A stretch of 64,000 nucleotides of DNA, taken from positions 3,472,001-3,536,000 of the forward strand of contig NZ_CP045417.1 in NCBI RefSeq assembly GCF_009363755.1, given 5' to 3'. Made by a program: the position numbers and the translations under genes. How positions within the stretch are numbered: position 1 is the first letter of the stretch; each line of letters opens with the position of its first letter. Source of the stretch: Halomonas sp. THAF5a (lineage in GTDB: Bacteria > Pseudomonadota > Gammaproteobacteria > Pseudomonadales > Halomonadaceae). Shown here one piece after another: positions 39,986 through 49,411 of this stretch. The notes under the pieces are model-generated. The model was given only the letters and a program-made list of their open reading frames with translations, did not search any database and was not told the DNA's origin.

Positions 39986-41617
39986 CTATTCGCCGGGCTG
40001 CCAGCCGTTGACGATGGGGTAGCGGCGATCGCGGCCGAAGCCGCGACGGGTGACGCGCACCCCTACCGGGGCCTGGCGGCGCTTGTACTCGCAGCAATCC
40101 ACCAGCTTGACCACCCTGTAGACGTCGTCGCGGTCGAAGCCCGCAGCGATGATCGCCTCGGCACTCATGTCGCCCTCGATGTAGCGCACCAGGATGGCGT
40201 CGAGCACGTCGTAGTCCGGCAGGCTGTCGCTGTCCTGCTGGTCGGGGGCGAGCTCGGCGGAGGGCGGCCGCTCGATGACCCGCTCCGGAATCGCCGGCGA
40301 CTCGCTGTTGCGCCAGCGGGCCAGGCGGTAGACCCAGGTCTTGTAGACGTCCTTGATGGCATTGTAGCCGCCGACCATGTCGCCGTAGAGGGTGGCGTAG
40401 CCGACCGCCATCTCGCTCTTGTTGCCGGTGGTCAGCACCATCAGGCCCTTCTTGTTGGAGATCGCCATCAGCAGCACGCCGCGGCAGCGCGACTGCAGGT
40501 TCTCCTCGGTGGTGTCGCGCTCGGTGCCGGCGAAGCTCTCGGCCAGCGTCGACATGAAGGCCTCGACCATCGGTTCGATGGGCATCACCTCGTACTCCAC
40601 GCCGAGCAGCTTCGCCTGCTCGGCGGCGTCCTGCTTGGAGATGTCCGCCGTATAGTGGTAGGGCATCATCACCGCGTGGACACGCTGCGGCCCCAGGGCA
40701 TCGACCGCGATGGCCAGCGACAGCGCCGAGTCGATGCCGCCGGAGAGCCCCAGCACCACGCCCTCGAAGCCGCTCTTGTTGACGTAGTCGCGCAGGCCCG
40801 TGACCAGCGCACAGTAGAGGTTCTCCTCCGGCGCCACCTCGGGCTCGGTCTCGCCGGCGCGCGGCACCCAGCGCCCCTGCTCGCGGACGAAGGCGACCGG
40901 CATCAGGCCCACCGCCCAGTGGGGCGCCTGGACCATCAGCTCGCCCTGGGCATCGACGCAGGCCGAGCCACCGTCGAAAACCAGCTCGTCCTGGCCGCCG
41001 ATCTGGTTGACGTAGACGATGGGGCGTTCCACCTCGCGGGCCCGCGCCTCGAGCAGCTCCAGACGCTCAGCGGGCTTGTCCTGGTGGAAGGGCGAGGCAT
41101 TCAGGGTGACGAGGATCTCGGCGCCGGCATCGCGGGCCTGGCGCACCGGCGCCTCGCTCCAGATGTCCTCGCAGATCAGGATGCCGAGCTTGGCGCCCTT
41201 GTGCTCGATCACCAGCGGCTGGCTGCCGGTGGCGAAGTAGCGCTGCTCGTCGAACACCTCGTAGTTGGGCAGCGCCTGCTTGGCGTACTCGCCCAGCCAC
41301 TCGCCGTTGTAGAGCACGCCGGCCAGGTTCCAGTTCTCGCCTTCCCGGCGCCCCGGGTAGCCGACGATGACCATGACGTCGCGGGCCATCTTCTCGGCCA
41401 TGCGCGCGCGGGCGTGGCGCAGGCGAGTCTCCATGGAGGGGCGCAGCAGCAGGTCCTCCGGCGGGTAGCCGGTCAGGAAGAGCTCGGGCAGCACCACGAT
41501 GTCGGCACCATGCTCGATGCGTGCCTCGCGTACCGTCTCGATGGCGCGGTCGGCATTGCCGGGAACGTCGCCGACCAGCGGGTCGAGCTGCGCCATCACC
41601 AGGGTCAGGTCTTGCAT
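39986..41617 (-). CDS. nadE: Glutamine-dependent NAD+ synthetase
   Basis: Final step of NAD synthesis, using glutamine as nitrogen donor; 543 aa. The N-terminal nitrilase-type glutaminase domain has the triad Glu45 (LPELFLTGY), Lys113 (YAKQALPNY) and Cys149 (ILICEDIW). The C-terminal synthetase domain has the PP-loop LSGGIDSALS (about 291-300), and TGNKSEMAVGY follows later. The start at 41617 is preferred because upstream in-frame codons add an unconserved basic tail. It is divergent from the PP0621-type gene. Confidence 0.96.
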   Translation of the reverse strand: MQDLTLVMAQLDPLVGDVPGNADRAIETVREARIEHGADIVVLPELFLTGYPPEDLLLRPSMETRLRHARARMAEKMARDVMVIVGYPGRREGENWNLAGVLYNGEWLGEYAKQALPNYEVFDEQRYFATGSQPLVIEHKGAKLGILICEDIWSEAPVRQARDAGAEILVTLNASPFHQDKPAERLELLEARAREVERPIVYVNQIGGQDELVFDGGSACVDAQGELMVQAPHWAVGLMPVAFVREQGRWVPRAGETEPEVAPEENLYCALVTGLRDYVNKSGFEGVVLGLSGGIDSALSLAIAVDALGPQRVHAVMMPYHYTADISKQDAAEQAKLLGVEYEVMPIEPMVEAFMSTLAESFAGTERDTTEENLQSRCRGVLLMAISNKKGLMVLTTGNKSEMAVGYATLYGDMVGGYNAIKDVYKTWVYRLARWRNSESPAIPERVIERPPSAELAPDQQDSDSLPDYDVLDAILVRYIEGDMSAEAIIAAGFDRDDVYRVVKLVDCCEYKRRQAPVGVRVTRRGFGRDRRYPIVNGWQPGE

Positions 41618-41715
41618 GGGCTTGGAAATCTCTCGAGAATCGGTGGACAGTCGCCATTGTCCCGCAAGGGCGGCCGAGTGGCAAAGCCGGCCCCTACCTG
41701 GGAGACGCACAAGGA

Positions 41716-41988
41716 ATGAACCTGTTGCTGATTCGCCTGATCATCTTCGCCGTGCTGTTCTTCGCCGGCCTCAAGCTCTACCGCATCTACCGCGAGTGGA
41801 AACTGGACCGAGACGGCCCGCAGCAGGAAGGCGACGCCTCGGGTAACCGCATGGTGCGCTGCCGCTGGTGCCAGGTGCACCTGCCCGAGGACGATGCCCT
41901 GCGCGAAAAAGGCGACTGGTTCTGCTCCGGCGACCACCGGGACAAGTACCTGTCGGAGCAGGCGGAAGAGCAGCACAAGGACGACTAG
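41716..41988 (+). CDS. PP0621-type small membrane protein with a zinc-ribbon-like cysteine pair
   Basis: A 90-aa protein with one N-terminal hydrophobic segment (LLIRLIIFAVLFFAGLKLY) followed by a soluble part. This contains CRWCQVHLPEDDAL (Cys-x2-Cys) and WFCSGDHRDKYL, a third Cys and a His that could complete a metal site. The pattern matches the PP0621 family of unknown function. It is often found near pilus regulatory genes in other gammaproteobacteria, and here the minor pilin cluster follows. GGGAG upstream supports the start. Confidence 0.75.
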   Translation: MNLLLIRLIIFAVLFFAGLKLYRIYREWKLDRDGPQQEGDASGNRMVRCRWCQVHLPEDDALREKGDWFCSGDHRDKYLSEQAEEQHKDD

Positions 41989-42194
41989 GAGCCAGCCGGG
42001 CCAGTCGCTGGCCCATCCCCTCTCACACTCGGCCCCCTCGCAGCGACGACCAGGGCACAACCAGCGGAGGTACTCGCCGCCCTTCTCGACCTCTTGGCGC
42101 ACAGCGTCTATACGCTATCGCCTACGGCGGAGATAGACCGCCCGGCTAGCCTGAAGAGTGACCCCCACCGTTCAGGACATCGCCGGGAGGCCCT

Positions 42195-42416
42195 ATGCGC
42201 CGCTTCGCTGATCGTCGCTCCTCCCCTTACCGCCACCACGGCCTGACGCTGATCGAACTGATCGCGGCCATCGCCATGCTCGCCTTCATCGCGACGATCG
42301 GCATTCTCAGCTTCGCTTTCAGCGCTTCAGCGTACGCAACGAAGTGGCTATGGGAGGTGGAGACTGGCATGGAGGCTGCCCTACGTCACGCTGCCATGCG
42401 GGTCTTGGCGCAATGA
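42195..42416 (+). CDS. Short type IV prepilin-like ORF, possibly truncated
   Basis: A 73-aa ORF with a class III signal peptide: basic leader, HG, then LTLIELIAAIAMLAFIATIGIL. The prepilin peptidase site lies between Gly and Leu, and Glu+5 is present. After the helix only about 35 residues remain, far shorter than a normal minor pilin (about 150-200), so it is probably a remnant. GGGAGG precedes the ATG. The upstream gap 41989-42194 holds a GGGCCAG/CTGGCCC hairpin (41998-42014) and no gene. Confidence 0.6.
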   Translation: MRRFADRRSSPYRHHGLTLIELIAAIAMLAFIATIGILSFAFSASAYATKWLWEVETGMEAALRHAAMRVLAQ

Positions 42417-42494
42417 ACTGCTATCATGCTTGGGCGTGTATCCGCGTAGATAGCGGATAGACAGCGATTTCTTGGCATTGCGAGCAAACACCTG

Positions 42495-43022
42495 ATGGGA
42501 ACTGATCGTTATTCGGGCTTTACACTCATCGAACTCCTCATCGTCGTGGCCATTATTGCTATCATGGCTACCTGGGCCGTCCCCGGTTTTGGTCGACTTG
42601 TGGATCGTGTCGAACTCGACCGTCAGGTCGACCGGCTCTGGTTAGCACTCGGCACCACACGTCTGGAGGCGGCAGAGCGCCGCCAGCCCGTACACCTTTG
42701 CCCCAGTCGAGACAGCAGCGCCTGCTCCAGCGACTGGCAAGACGCGCTGATTCTGTTCGTTGACGCCGACGGAGACGGCGCCTTCGATGCAGGAGAGGAA
42801 CTGATCCAGAGCTTTAATGCCGCCGCTAGCGAGGTAGTTGTCAGCCCTAACGGCCAACTGGGTAACGGGCTCAATTTCAAGGCTGACGGCTTTCCATCGG
42901 AGAGGGGGACGTTCGCGTTCTGCCACCCGGCCCAACCGGACGAACCAGCCCGACAGATCGTGATCAGTCAGGCAAGGCTGCGCCGAGACCGCGGCGCGGC
43001 CGATAGCTGCCAGAGCGACTGA
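42495..43022 (+). CDS. fimT: GspH/FimT-family minor pilin
   Basis: A 175-aa prepilin-like protein: leader MGTDRYSG, then FTLIELLIVVAIIAIMATWAVPGF with Glu+5, followed by a GspH/FimT domain with the typical LGTTRLEAAERRQPVHLCPS and cysteine pairs. It is likely part of the initiating tip complex of the type IV pilus together with PilVWXY1E. It faces pilE tail to tail with three bases between. No clear Shine-Dalgarno is seen. The base composition is lower in GC than the flanking housekeeping genes. Confidence 0.88.
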   Translation: MGTDRYSGFTLIELLIVVAIIAIMATWAVPGFGRLVDRVELDRQVDRLWLALGTTRLEAAERRQPVHLCPSRDSSACSSDWQDALILFVDADGDGAFDAGEELIQSFNAAASEVVVSPNGQLGNGLNFKADGFPSERGTFAFCHPAQPDEPARQIVISQARLRRDRGAADSCQSD

Positions 43023-43025
43023 TGC

Positions 43026-43460
43026 TCAGCCCCAGCAGTCCGCGCCGTCACCGCTGGCGGTGACGCTACCGTCCTGCGCGAGCGTCAGGGTACCGCAGGC
43101 ATCGTCCGCCTGGGGCCCATCAGCGATCGGCGTCGCCGCGAGGGCGAAGTCATCGCCCCCGTCGCTAATCGTAACGCTGAAGGTATAGCGATCGCCGATC
43201 TCTCCGTCGAGACCGTCGACGACGATCGACGGCGTCACGTCCCCCGGTGCCGCGTCAGCCACCACCGTGCCATAGCTGTAGGTCTGGCTGTAGCGCCGTT
43301 CGAGCTGCTGAGCCATCTGCTGCAGCATCATCTCGGCCTGGGTTCGGTAGGAGCGGTCGACGTAGCGCTCGTAGGAGGGCAGCGCGACGGAAGCCAAGAT
43401 GCCGACGATGGCCACGGTGATCATCAGCTCGATCAGGGTAAAACCACGTGCAAGTCTCAT
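43026..43460 (-). CDS. pilE: Type IV minor pilin PilE
   Basis: A 144-aa prepilin: very short leader MRLARG, then [33 protein letters not shown], typical of PilE in the fimU-pilVWXY1E clusters. Two cysteines near the C-terminus (DACGTL and DCWG) probably form the D-loop disulfide. Its ATG directly abuts the pilY1 stop codon, so it is the last gene of pilVWXY1E. PilE-type minor pilins couple the tip complex to the major pilin. Confidence 0.9.
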   Translation of the reverse strand: MRLARGFTLIELMITVAIVGILASVALPSYERYVDRSYRTQAEMMLQQMAQQLERRYSQTYSYGTVVADAAPGDVTPSIVVDGLDGEIGDRYTFSVTISDGGDDFALAATPIADGPQADDACGTLTLAQDGSVTASGDGADCWG

Positions 43461-46400
43461 TCAGCGCTCCAGTTCTCGCCATGAGACTCGCCCGAGCCCA
43501 AGGGGGTTGGCCGGATCACGCTGTAGCGTTACGGCGTCGCCGGTACTGCTCACGGTGTTGATGTTCTCCACATCCTCCTCCAGCCGGGTGTCCACCACCG
43601 GGGTGTAGAGCATCCCCTCGGTACCGATCCCTACCGGGGCGGGTTCGGCAGCGAAGAGAGGCACAGCTTCTACGTCGAACACGTTCTGGCCCCCATTAGT
43701 CAGAGGCACAGGCAGTCCCGAGAATGCCTGCAGTTCGTAAAGAAAGCCTTCGTCTTCGATACCGCAGATACCCTGCCCCGGGATCAGGCTAGTGATATAG
43801 AGCCGTCTACCATTGAGCAATGGCGCCTGGATCACACGCTCACGATTATCGGGGAAATCCATATACCAGCCACTTTCGGCAGGCACACCCGCTGAAGATG
43901 CCGAGAAAAAACGAAGCTTCCGCGTGTTGCCACCGTCGTCGGTGCCGGTTCCCTCAAGCAGCTTGCGCTCGGCGAGCCTATCGCGAGTAATGGGAAGTGA
44001 CTGGCTGTTATCACGAATCGCATAGAAACTGTCCGAGCCACCCGCTTCCTGGGTATCGCCCAATGCATAGGCGTAGGCGCGCTTGCCCGTACCGAAGAAG
44101 ATCATCATGCCGCCTTCGGGGTGCGTCGCCACCTCGATGGAGGCCGTGATCATCTGAGCGTTGCCGTCCGAGTCGGTGGCCCTGAACAGGAGGGTGCTCG
44201 TGATATTGTCGGGGTCAGACAAGTCGAAACGCCACAGGTTGCCCTGAAGGTCCCCCCCGTAACCGATGTCGACGCGACCGTTACCATCCGAATCCACCAA
44301 GGAGACAGAGGTCATGCCGTTGAGGCCAGCATTGGCCTCATTAGCCGGCACCGAGCGCAAGACATCTGCGGCCTCGATAGTGCCATCGGCGGCGCCATCC
44401 AGGTTGATCACGTAGAGTGCGGCCTTGCCGGAGGGGCTATTGTAGCCATTGGCGAACACCGCCGCGAAGTCACCCGTTTCGAGTTGAACCAGGTTGATCC
44501 TGTCCTCGAGATGGCCCAGATGGTCCCCTTGATCAGCGAAAAGGGCCGCTTCGTGAGAAGGGCCATACTCGAACAGCGCAATGCTGTCGGCATTGTTCTC
44601 TCCGAACGTCTCGGGGGAGGAGACATCCAGGGCAAAGAGCCCCCGACCGCCGTGGCCAAGACCGCTGACCAGCACGGTATGCCAGACGCCGCTGATCTTC
44701 ACATCCAGCGCGTTGGGGCTACCATCGATACGGTAACGGTGGTCATAGTCGGGTGCGCCCAGCTCGCGCAGGTTCTTGTGCAGCATGCCGGGCACATAGG
44801 CAAGGCGCTCCTCGCCAGTTGCGGCATCGAAACCATTCAGCATGCCATCGTTGGCCCCCACATACACCACGGCGGGGCGCGGATCTTCATCACACACCGG
44901 CTTATCCGCCACTCTCCGACACCCGAGCTTATCCTCCCGATACTTCAGATAGGAGGTGTCGTCCGGCCCGCTGGGAACGTAGTAGCTATTGGGCTCGGCG
45001 ACCACCACCGGGCGGGAGCCGATGATATCGCCTATCGGAGCATTTTCATCGCCGTCCTTCCACTTGCGGTTTCGGAACTCACCTCCGTTATCCTGTTCGA
45101 GGGAGCCATCGCCGCGCAGGTAATTGACCAGGTCTCTGTTACTGTCGCCCCCCAGATTATCTGGCCTGAAGGCGACTCCCGCGCCGTTCACTGACGTGAT
45201 GATCTCGCGCTGGTCGGGTGCAGGCATCTGCTCCCTCGCACTCCAGATCACCTCACCAAGCCCACTGGCGGTGGTCTTCAACGCCACGAGGTCGCCTGAC
45301 CAGCCGTTGGCGTTGTTGTACTCGGACTGGAAGGTAAGATCGCCATACGTCTGACTGAACCCCAGGCCGGCACCGGTCAGTCGTGAGTTGAGCAATACCT
45401 GATCCAACGCCGAACGCAGGGAATCGACCAGCTCACCGATGCGGTTGACCTCGAAGTAGTTCTCAGGCGGCTCCTCACCGGAATTACCTCCGTACTTGGC
45501 GGCATAATAGAGCGGCGGGCGCAGGCTACTCGCGCTATCCGAAGCCGATACGCGATAGCTCTGGGTGCTGGGGCCATCACCCAGCTCGCATGACCCTTTC
45601 GCCTTGCAGTAAGGCGACTCATCATAACCCTCGATTCCGGAGTGGACCTGAAATCCGTCGCTGATGCCCCCAGCGAGTGTCTCACTCTCCGCATCCACGT
45701 ATCGTCCCGACGTGCCGCTGAGGATATAGCCGACCCCGGCTTCTCGGCTCGTGCTCTCGTCGGTTACCTCCGTGGTGATCGACAAGCGATTCCCGACGAG
45801 TTCGTACCCCATCGTCATTTCGATATCTGAATCGTAATCGCCCCCGAATTCCGCTACTTCCCAGGTAAGTTCGACGAGCCCGCTCGAAGCATCTAGAGCC
45901 TGGGGTCGAAAGTCCACCAACGCGCACTTGCCGTTGTCACGGACATTTTCACAAGCCGGCACGATACTGACCCCATCCAGCTCGATAATGGGTGTGTTGG
46001 CCGTCAAGCGAACGGCAAACGTATCCACCGAGCTGCCATCACTGCCGTCTGGTGACCTGACCACCTCGCTTTCATGGGCATACTTGGCCAATCCGGCCAC
46101 GCTATAGGTACCTTCCAACCCTGGCGCGGCAGGACAGACCCCCTGTGCACTGGACAGGCTGCTGACCGACTTGGCCGTGCAGAGCTTGTCATCAAAGCCA
46201 CCGTTCTCACCGATGAAGTATTGCCCGTCGATGCCCGACTCGGAGCCGACGTCGTCGGTCCATTGAGAAATATCCGGATTATCGGGAAGGCCGAGAGCGC
46301 CGAGATTGTCGCCATCCATCGATACCTCGCTGGCATTGATCAGGATCATCGAGTGGGCCGCACACCACTTGTCGCCGACGTAGTTGTCCCAGGCGGGCGA

Positions 46401-48083
46401 GGTCAGCCCTTCTACGAAAACCTTCTCGACCTCACCTTCCCCTACGCTGAAGGCCTGCGTGGGTGACTGGGCGCCGGAGAGATAGCGCAATGCCTCGGCG
46501 GTGATTTCGGCGAAGGGGTTGATCCAGCTGGAGCAGTCGCCATCGCCAACCGCGCTAAGCCGCTTTCCGAAAGGACAGTTGTCACTGTTGTAGGTGCCGT
46601 CGGAATAGCGGTATCTCGACAACCGGAAGGCATCCAGATTGCTGACAATGCCCGCCTCGCCGCTAAAGACTCCCGTCGCCGGACCATACTCGTCGTAGAA
46701 GCCTCTCAAGTTGGCACGCAGCACACCGCCCTGCGTATTATTCTCATAAGATCCCGTCATCAGCCCGAAATCGATGCTGCGAGCATACTCATGCAGCAGG
46801 CCGGTGGGCTTGGGATGACTGGATTCCGGATAGCTCGTGCAGGCCTCTCCCTCCTCTGGGCACGCCTCGACTCGAACATCAAAGGTAGCGCTGCCAGAAT
46901 CGTCACTGTCGGGCCTTAGGTCATCGTCCCCATTGTTGCGCCCAGATTCATCGGCCCAAACGCACTGCCAGCGCTCGTTGGCCGCCCAGCGCGGCCAGCT
47001 GCCGGAGGCGGCACGGAGCAGCGGGGGTTCGTCGACGTCCTTGGACTCATCGTCAAAACCGCTACTGACGCCGGTGGTGTTACAGAAGGAGTAGGAGCCA
47101 CTGGAGAACGGCGTATTGGCACTCAGCACCTGGTCGTCATCGACCACCTTGACGAAGGAGTGAGCGTCGTAGGGCAGATAGGCCCGTTCGAGTATGGTGG
47201 TATCCTCATCGTTGTCGCGGAAGCGCTTGCCGCCATAGAGCACCTTGCGCAGGACATCCATGCGCGTCATCGAGACCCAGTTCAGGAAGTTGCCGCTCCA
47301 CTCGCCATCCCCCCCCGTGCAGCTGTAGTCCGCGGCCGAGGCGCCATCGGGGCTGAAGACGCCACCGTCATAGTCATAACAGACCCCGCTATCGAAATAG
47401 CCGTAGTATTCGTAGCTACTCTTGTAGCTGTCGTCGATGACGCCATCGCCGTCGATATCGCTCCAGTCGGTATAGGCCTTGAAGAACAGCTGATGGTCGT
47501 TGGACATGACCACCATGCTGCGCGGCGTGGCGCTGGCCAGGGCGCTGGGCGGGGTCAGCGTGGAGACATCGGAGCCGTCGGGGTCATCTTCGGCCTCGCA
47601 GAGCGGATATCCTTCACAGAGCTCGCCATTGTCGTCGTCTTCGTCGTCTTCGTCGTCTTCGTCGTCCTCGTCGTCCTCGTCGTCCTCGTCGTCCTCGTCG
47701 TCCTCGTCGTCCTCGTCGTCCTCGTCGTCGCTTTCGCCTTCATTATCACCAACCGAGCAAAGAGGGTGTCCCGTGGCTTCTTCACAGAACCCATCGTCCT
47801 CCCCACCGTCGTCGCAGAGCTCATCTCTTATCTCATCGTTATCTTTTCTGTTCTCCCAATTTTCTTGTGGGCTTGCACAGAACCCGGCGACTGTATCGGC
47901 GATACATATCGACCGCCCAGACCATGTATTTTTACTACATTTTTTGCTATACTTCTTTGAACTTTCCCACCATTCGTCATCCGCCATTGCGGAGTCAACC
48001 CCTCCCTCCGGGGACATGGCAAATGCGATTAGTGCCGGCAGCATCAGTTGCTTGATACGGCCAGGTAGCTTATTGCAGGACAT
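43461..48083 (-). CDS. pilY1: Type IV pilus tip protein PilY1
   Basis: A large secreted protein of 1,540 aa. The signal peptide starts at ATG 48083 (after GGAGG), with hydrophobic core LMLPALIAFAMS. A cysteine-bearing N-terminal region is followed by an extreme acidic tract (about 119-151, ten Glu-Asp-Asp units), then DWSDIDGDGVIDD, resembling a calcium-binding loop. The C-terminal third has PilY1 beta-propeller sequence with the calcium site DSDGNGRVD followed by IGYGGDLQGNLWRFDL. PilY1 acts in pilus assembly, adhesion and surface sensing. It overlaps pilX by 14 bases. An upstream in-frame start would add unconserved residues. Confidence 0.93.
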   Translation of the reverse strand: MSCNKLPGRIKQLMLPALIAFAMSPEGGVDSAMADDEWWESSKKYSKKCSKNTWSGRSICIADTVAGFCASPQENWENRKDNDEIRDELCDDGGEDDGFCEEATGHPLCSVGDNEGESDDEDDEDDEDDEDDEDDEDDEDDEDDEDDEDDDNGELCEGYPLCEAEDDPDGSDVSTLTPPSALASATPRSMVVMSNDHQLFFKAYTDWSDIDGDGVIDDSYKSSYEYYGYFDSGVCYDYDGGVFSPDGASAADYSCTGGDGEWSGNFLNWVSMTRMDVLRKVLYGGKRFRDNDEDTTILERAYLPYDAHSFVKVVDDDQVLSANTPFSSGSYSFCNTTGVSSGFDDESKDVDEPPLLRAASGSWPRWAANERWQCVWADESGRNNGDDDLRPDSDDSGSATFDVRVEACPEEGEACTSYPESSHPKPTGLLHEYARSIDFGLMTGSYENNTQGGVLRANLRGFYDEYGPATGVFSGEAGIVSNLDAFRLSRYRYSDGTYNSDNCPFGKRLSAVGDGDCSSWINPFAEITAEALRYLSGAQSPTQAFSVGEGEVEKVFVEGLTSPAWDNYVGDKWCAAHSMILINASEVSMDGDNLGALGLPDNPDISQWTDDVGSESGIDGQYFIGENGGFDDKLCTAKSVSSLSSAQGVCPAAPGLEGTYSVAGLAKYAHESEVVRSPDGSDGSSVDTFAVRLTANTPIIELDGVSIVPACENVRDNGKCALVDFRPQALDASSGLVELTWEVAEFGGDYDSDIEMTMGYELVGNRLSITTEVTDESTSREAGVGYILSGTSGRYVDAESETLAGGISDGFQVHSGIEGYDESPYCKAKGSCELGDGPSTQSYRVSASDSASSLRPPLYYAAKYGGNSGEEPPENYFEVNRIGELVDSLRSALDQVLLNSRLTGAGLGFSQTYGDLTFQSEYNNANGWSGDLVALKTTASGLGEVIWSAREQMPAPDQREIITSVNGAGVAFRPDNLGGDSNRDLVNYLRGDGSLEQDNGGEFRNRKWKDGDENAPIGDIIGSRPVVVAEPNSYYVPSGPDDTSYLKYREDKLGCRRVADKPVCDEDPRPAVVYVGANDGMLNGFDAATGEERLAYVPGMLHKNLRELGAPDYDHRYRIDGSPNALDVKISGVWHTVLVSGLGHGGRGLFALDVSSPETFGENNADSIALFEYGPSHEAALFADQGDHLGHLEDRINLVQLETGDFAAVFANGYNSPSGKAALYVINLDGAADGTIEAADVLRSVPANEANAGLNGMTSVSLVDSDGNGRVDIGYGGDLQGNLWRFDLSDPDNITSTLLFRATDSDGNAQMITASIEVATHPEGGMMIFFGTGKRAYAYALGDTQEAGGSDSFYAIRDNSQSLPITRDRLAERKLLEGTGTDDGGNTRKLRFFSASSAGVPAESGWYMDFPDNRERVIQAPLLNGRRLYITSLIPGQGICGIEDEGFLYELQAFSGLPVPLTNGGQNVFDVEAVPLFAAEPAPVGIGTEGMLYTPVVDTRLEEDVENINTVSSTGDAVTLQRDPANPLGLGRVSWRELER
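47631..47729 (-). repeat. 9-bp tandem repeat (minisatellite) inside pilY1
   Basis: In coding orientation: seven GAGGACGAC units then three GAAGACGAC units, flanked by extra GAC codons. It encodes Asp-Asp, (Glu-Asp-Asp)x10, Asp. The unit is a multiple of three, so changes in copy number alter tract length without shifting the frame. Confidence 0.95.
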
Positions 48084-48624
48084 ACCGCGCCTCCAGGGTC
48101 CGACTGATATTGCCATTGGGTCCAAAGCCACGGGCGATCACGCGAAAGAAGTGATACCTCTCGCCACGCACCTCGTCCTTGCCGACCACCACGCTCTGGG
48201 TTCTGGTGTAGCCTTCGATGGAAGATTCATCGACGCAGGCGATCGCATACCGCGGTAGTGCTGCCAGGGTAATCTCTTCATCACCATCGCCCAGCGAAAA
48301 ACCATCGACCGTGACGCCACTGGCGAGCGCCGCTTCCACATCATCGTCTTGCAGAGCATTGATGCTATCGATTTCGTAGCGCTCGGAGCCCCCCTCACAG
48401 AAGTTGATGCGATGGGGAGCCTCGTCCAGCTCCTGGAAAGCCTCGCGAAGCGCGGCCTCGGCGGCCTGGAAGGCGATCTGAGCGGCCTGATCGTTACTGG
48501 CCAGGCGCTGCTGCAGCCGCGAGGACTGGCTGCCGGTAAAGGCCAGCAGGCCGGTCAGGGCGAGCAGTATTAGAGTCACCAGCAGCGCCGCCCCGGTCTG
48601 TGCTCGACGTTTCACTATGGGCAT
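48070..48624 (-). CDS. pilX: Type IV pilus assembly protein PilX
   Basis: A 184-aa minor pilin with N-terminal KRRAQTGAALLVTLILLALTGLLAFTGSQSSRLQQR, the PilX_N pattern. This lacks the usual Glu+5 and has a longer, helix-rich stalk with QAAQIAFQAAEAALREA. It works with PilV, PilW and PilY1 to form the pilus tip or priming complex. It starts one base after pilW's stop and overlaps pilY1 by 14 bases, indicating tight coupling. Confidence 0.9.
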   Translation of the reverse strand: MPIVKRRAQTGAALLVTLILLALTGLLAFTGSQSSRLQQRLASNDQAAQIAFQAAEAALREAFQELDEAPHRINFCEGGSERYEIDSINALQDDDVEAALASGVTVDGFSLGDGDEEITLAALPRYAIACVDESSIEGYTRTQSVVVGKDEVRGERYHFFRVIARGFGPNGNISRTLEARYVLQ

Positions 48625-48625
48625 C

Positions 48626-49411
48626 TCACTGGCGCTCCATCACATTGCGCAGGGTCACGACTCGGTTGAACCGCGCGAACATGCGCCGGCTGTCGAAGGT
48701 CAGATCCGCCCCCTGCCAGTCAAAAGACTGTTCGTTAGGAGCATCCCAGGTGTCGGTTTCCGAGCTCACCAGCATCTCAACGCGCACCGCCCGGAGGGTC
48801 GTCCAGTCGTCCACATCGTCATGGTCCTGAAAGCTCCCGGAGTCATCGAGATAGCTAAACTGCAACGCCTCGACGCCATTGAGTAGAGGCTGTTGCTGAA
48901 TATCGTTGTCGTTATCGAATCCCGACTGGCAGCGTAGAGTAGAGGTGTCATCCAGGTAGATCCGAACCCAGGCGGTCCCATCATCCGGAGGAACCTCTCG
49001 ACCGGCACAGTCCACGATGTCCTGATCGAACCAGTCACTGCCCTGATAACGCACCCAAAGCTCGGAGGAGTGATCGAGGCCTTCCCCCGAATCGGCCCCG
49101 GCAACAATCTGCCCCGTTGCAAAGGCGGGATGATCAACATGTGACGCCATGCTCGGGTAGCTCGTGCTCAGATCCATCCAACCCTCGCTGTAACCCGCCT
49201 GCAGCAGCTGACGTCCGATCAACTGCACCGCATATCGCTGAGCATTGTTCAACTCGCTCGATACCACGGTCGTCTGATAGCTCTGACGGCTAGAGAGGTA
49301 GTAGCTGGTGACCATGCCCACGATCAACAGGCCGATGACCATGGCAATCATCAGCTCGATAAGACCCACACCGGCCTGGTATCGAGGGTAGGCGAAACGT
49401 GGTGGCTTCAT
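48626..49411 (-). CDS. pilW: Type IV pilus assembly protein PilW
   Basis: A 261-aa minor pilin: leader MKPPRFAYPRYQAG, then VGLIELMIAMVIGLLIVGMVTSYYLSSRQSYQ, the PilW N-terminus with Glu at +5 of the mature form. The C-terminal part has a repeated acidic character and FARFNRVVTLRNVMERQ, typical for PilW ends. Its ATG overlaps the pilV stop by four bases. Confidence 0.9.
   Translation of the reverse strand: MKPPRFAYPRYQAGVGLIELMIAMVIGLLIVGMVTSYYLSSRQSYQTTVVSSELNNAQRYAVQLIGRQLLQAGYSEGWMDLSTSYPSMASHVDHPAFATGQIVAGADSGEGLDHSSELWVRYQGSDWFDQDIVDCAGREVPPDDGTAWVRIYLDDTSTLRCQSGFDNDNDIQQQPLLNGVEALQFSYLDDSGSFQDHDDVDDWTTLRAVRVEMLVSSETDTWDAPNEQSFDWQGADLTFDSRRMFARFNRVVTLRNVMERQ

Noticed and set aside
47631..47729. 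Tandem repeat in pilY1 as an on/off phase-variation switch
   Set aside because: The unit is 9 bp, so gain or loss keeps the frame. Only length variation is possible.
47631..47729. Tandem repeat as a CRISPR array
   Set aside because: Units are contiguous 9-bp codons without spacers; no cas genes are in the window.
47160..48258. Plus-strand open frames with Val- or Ser-rich runs opposite pilY1
   Set aside because: They are the antisense translation of the same 9-bp repeat.
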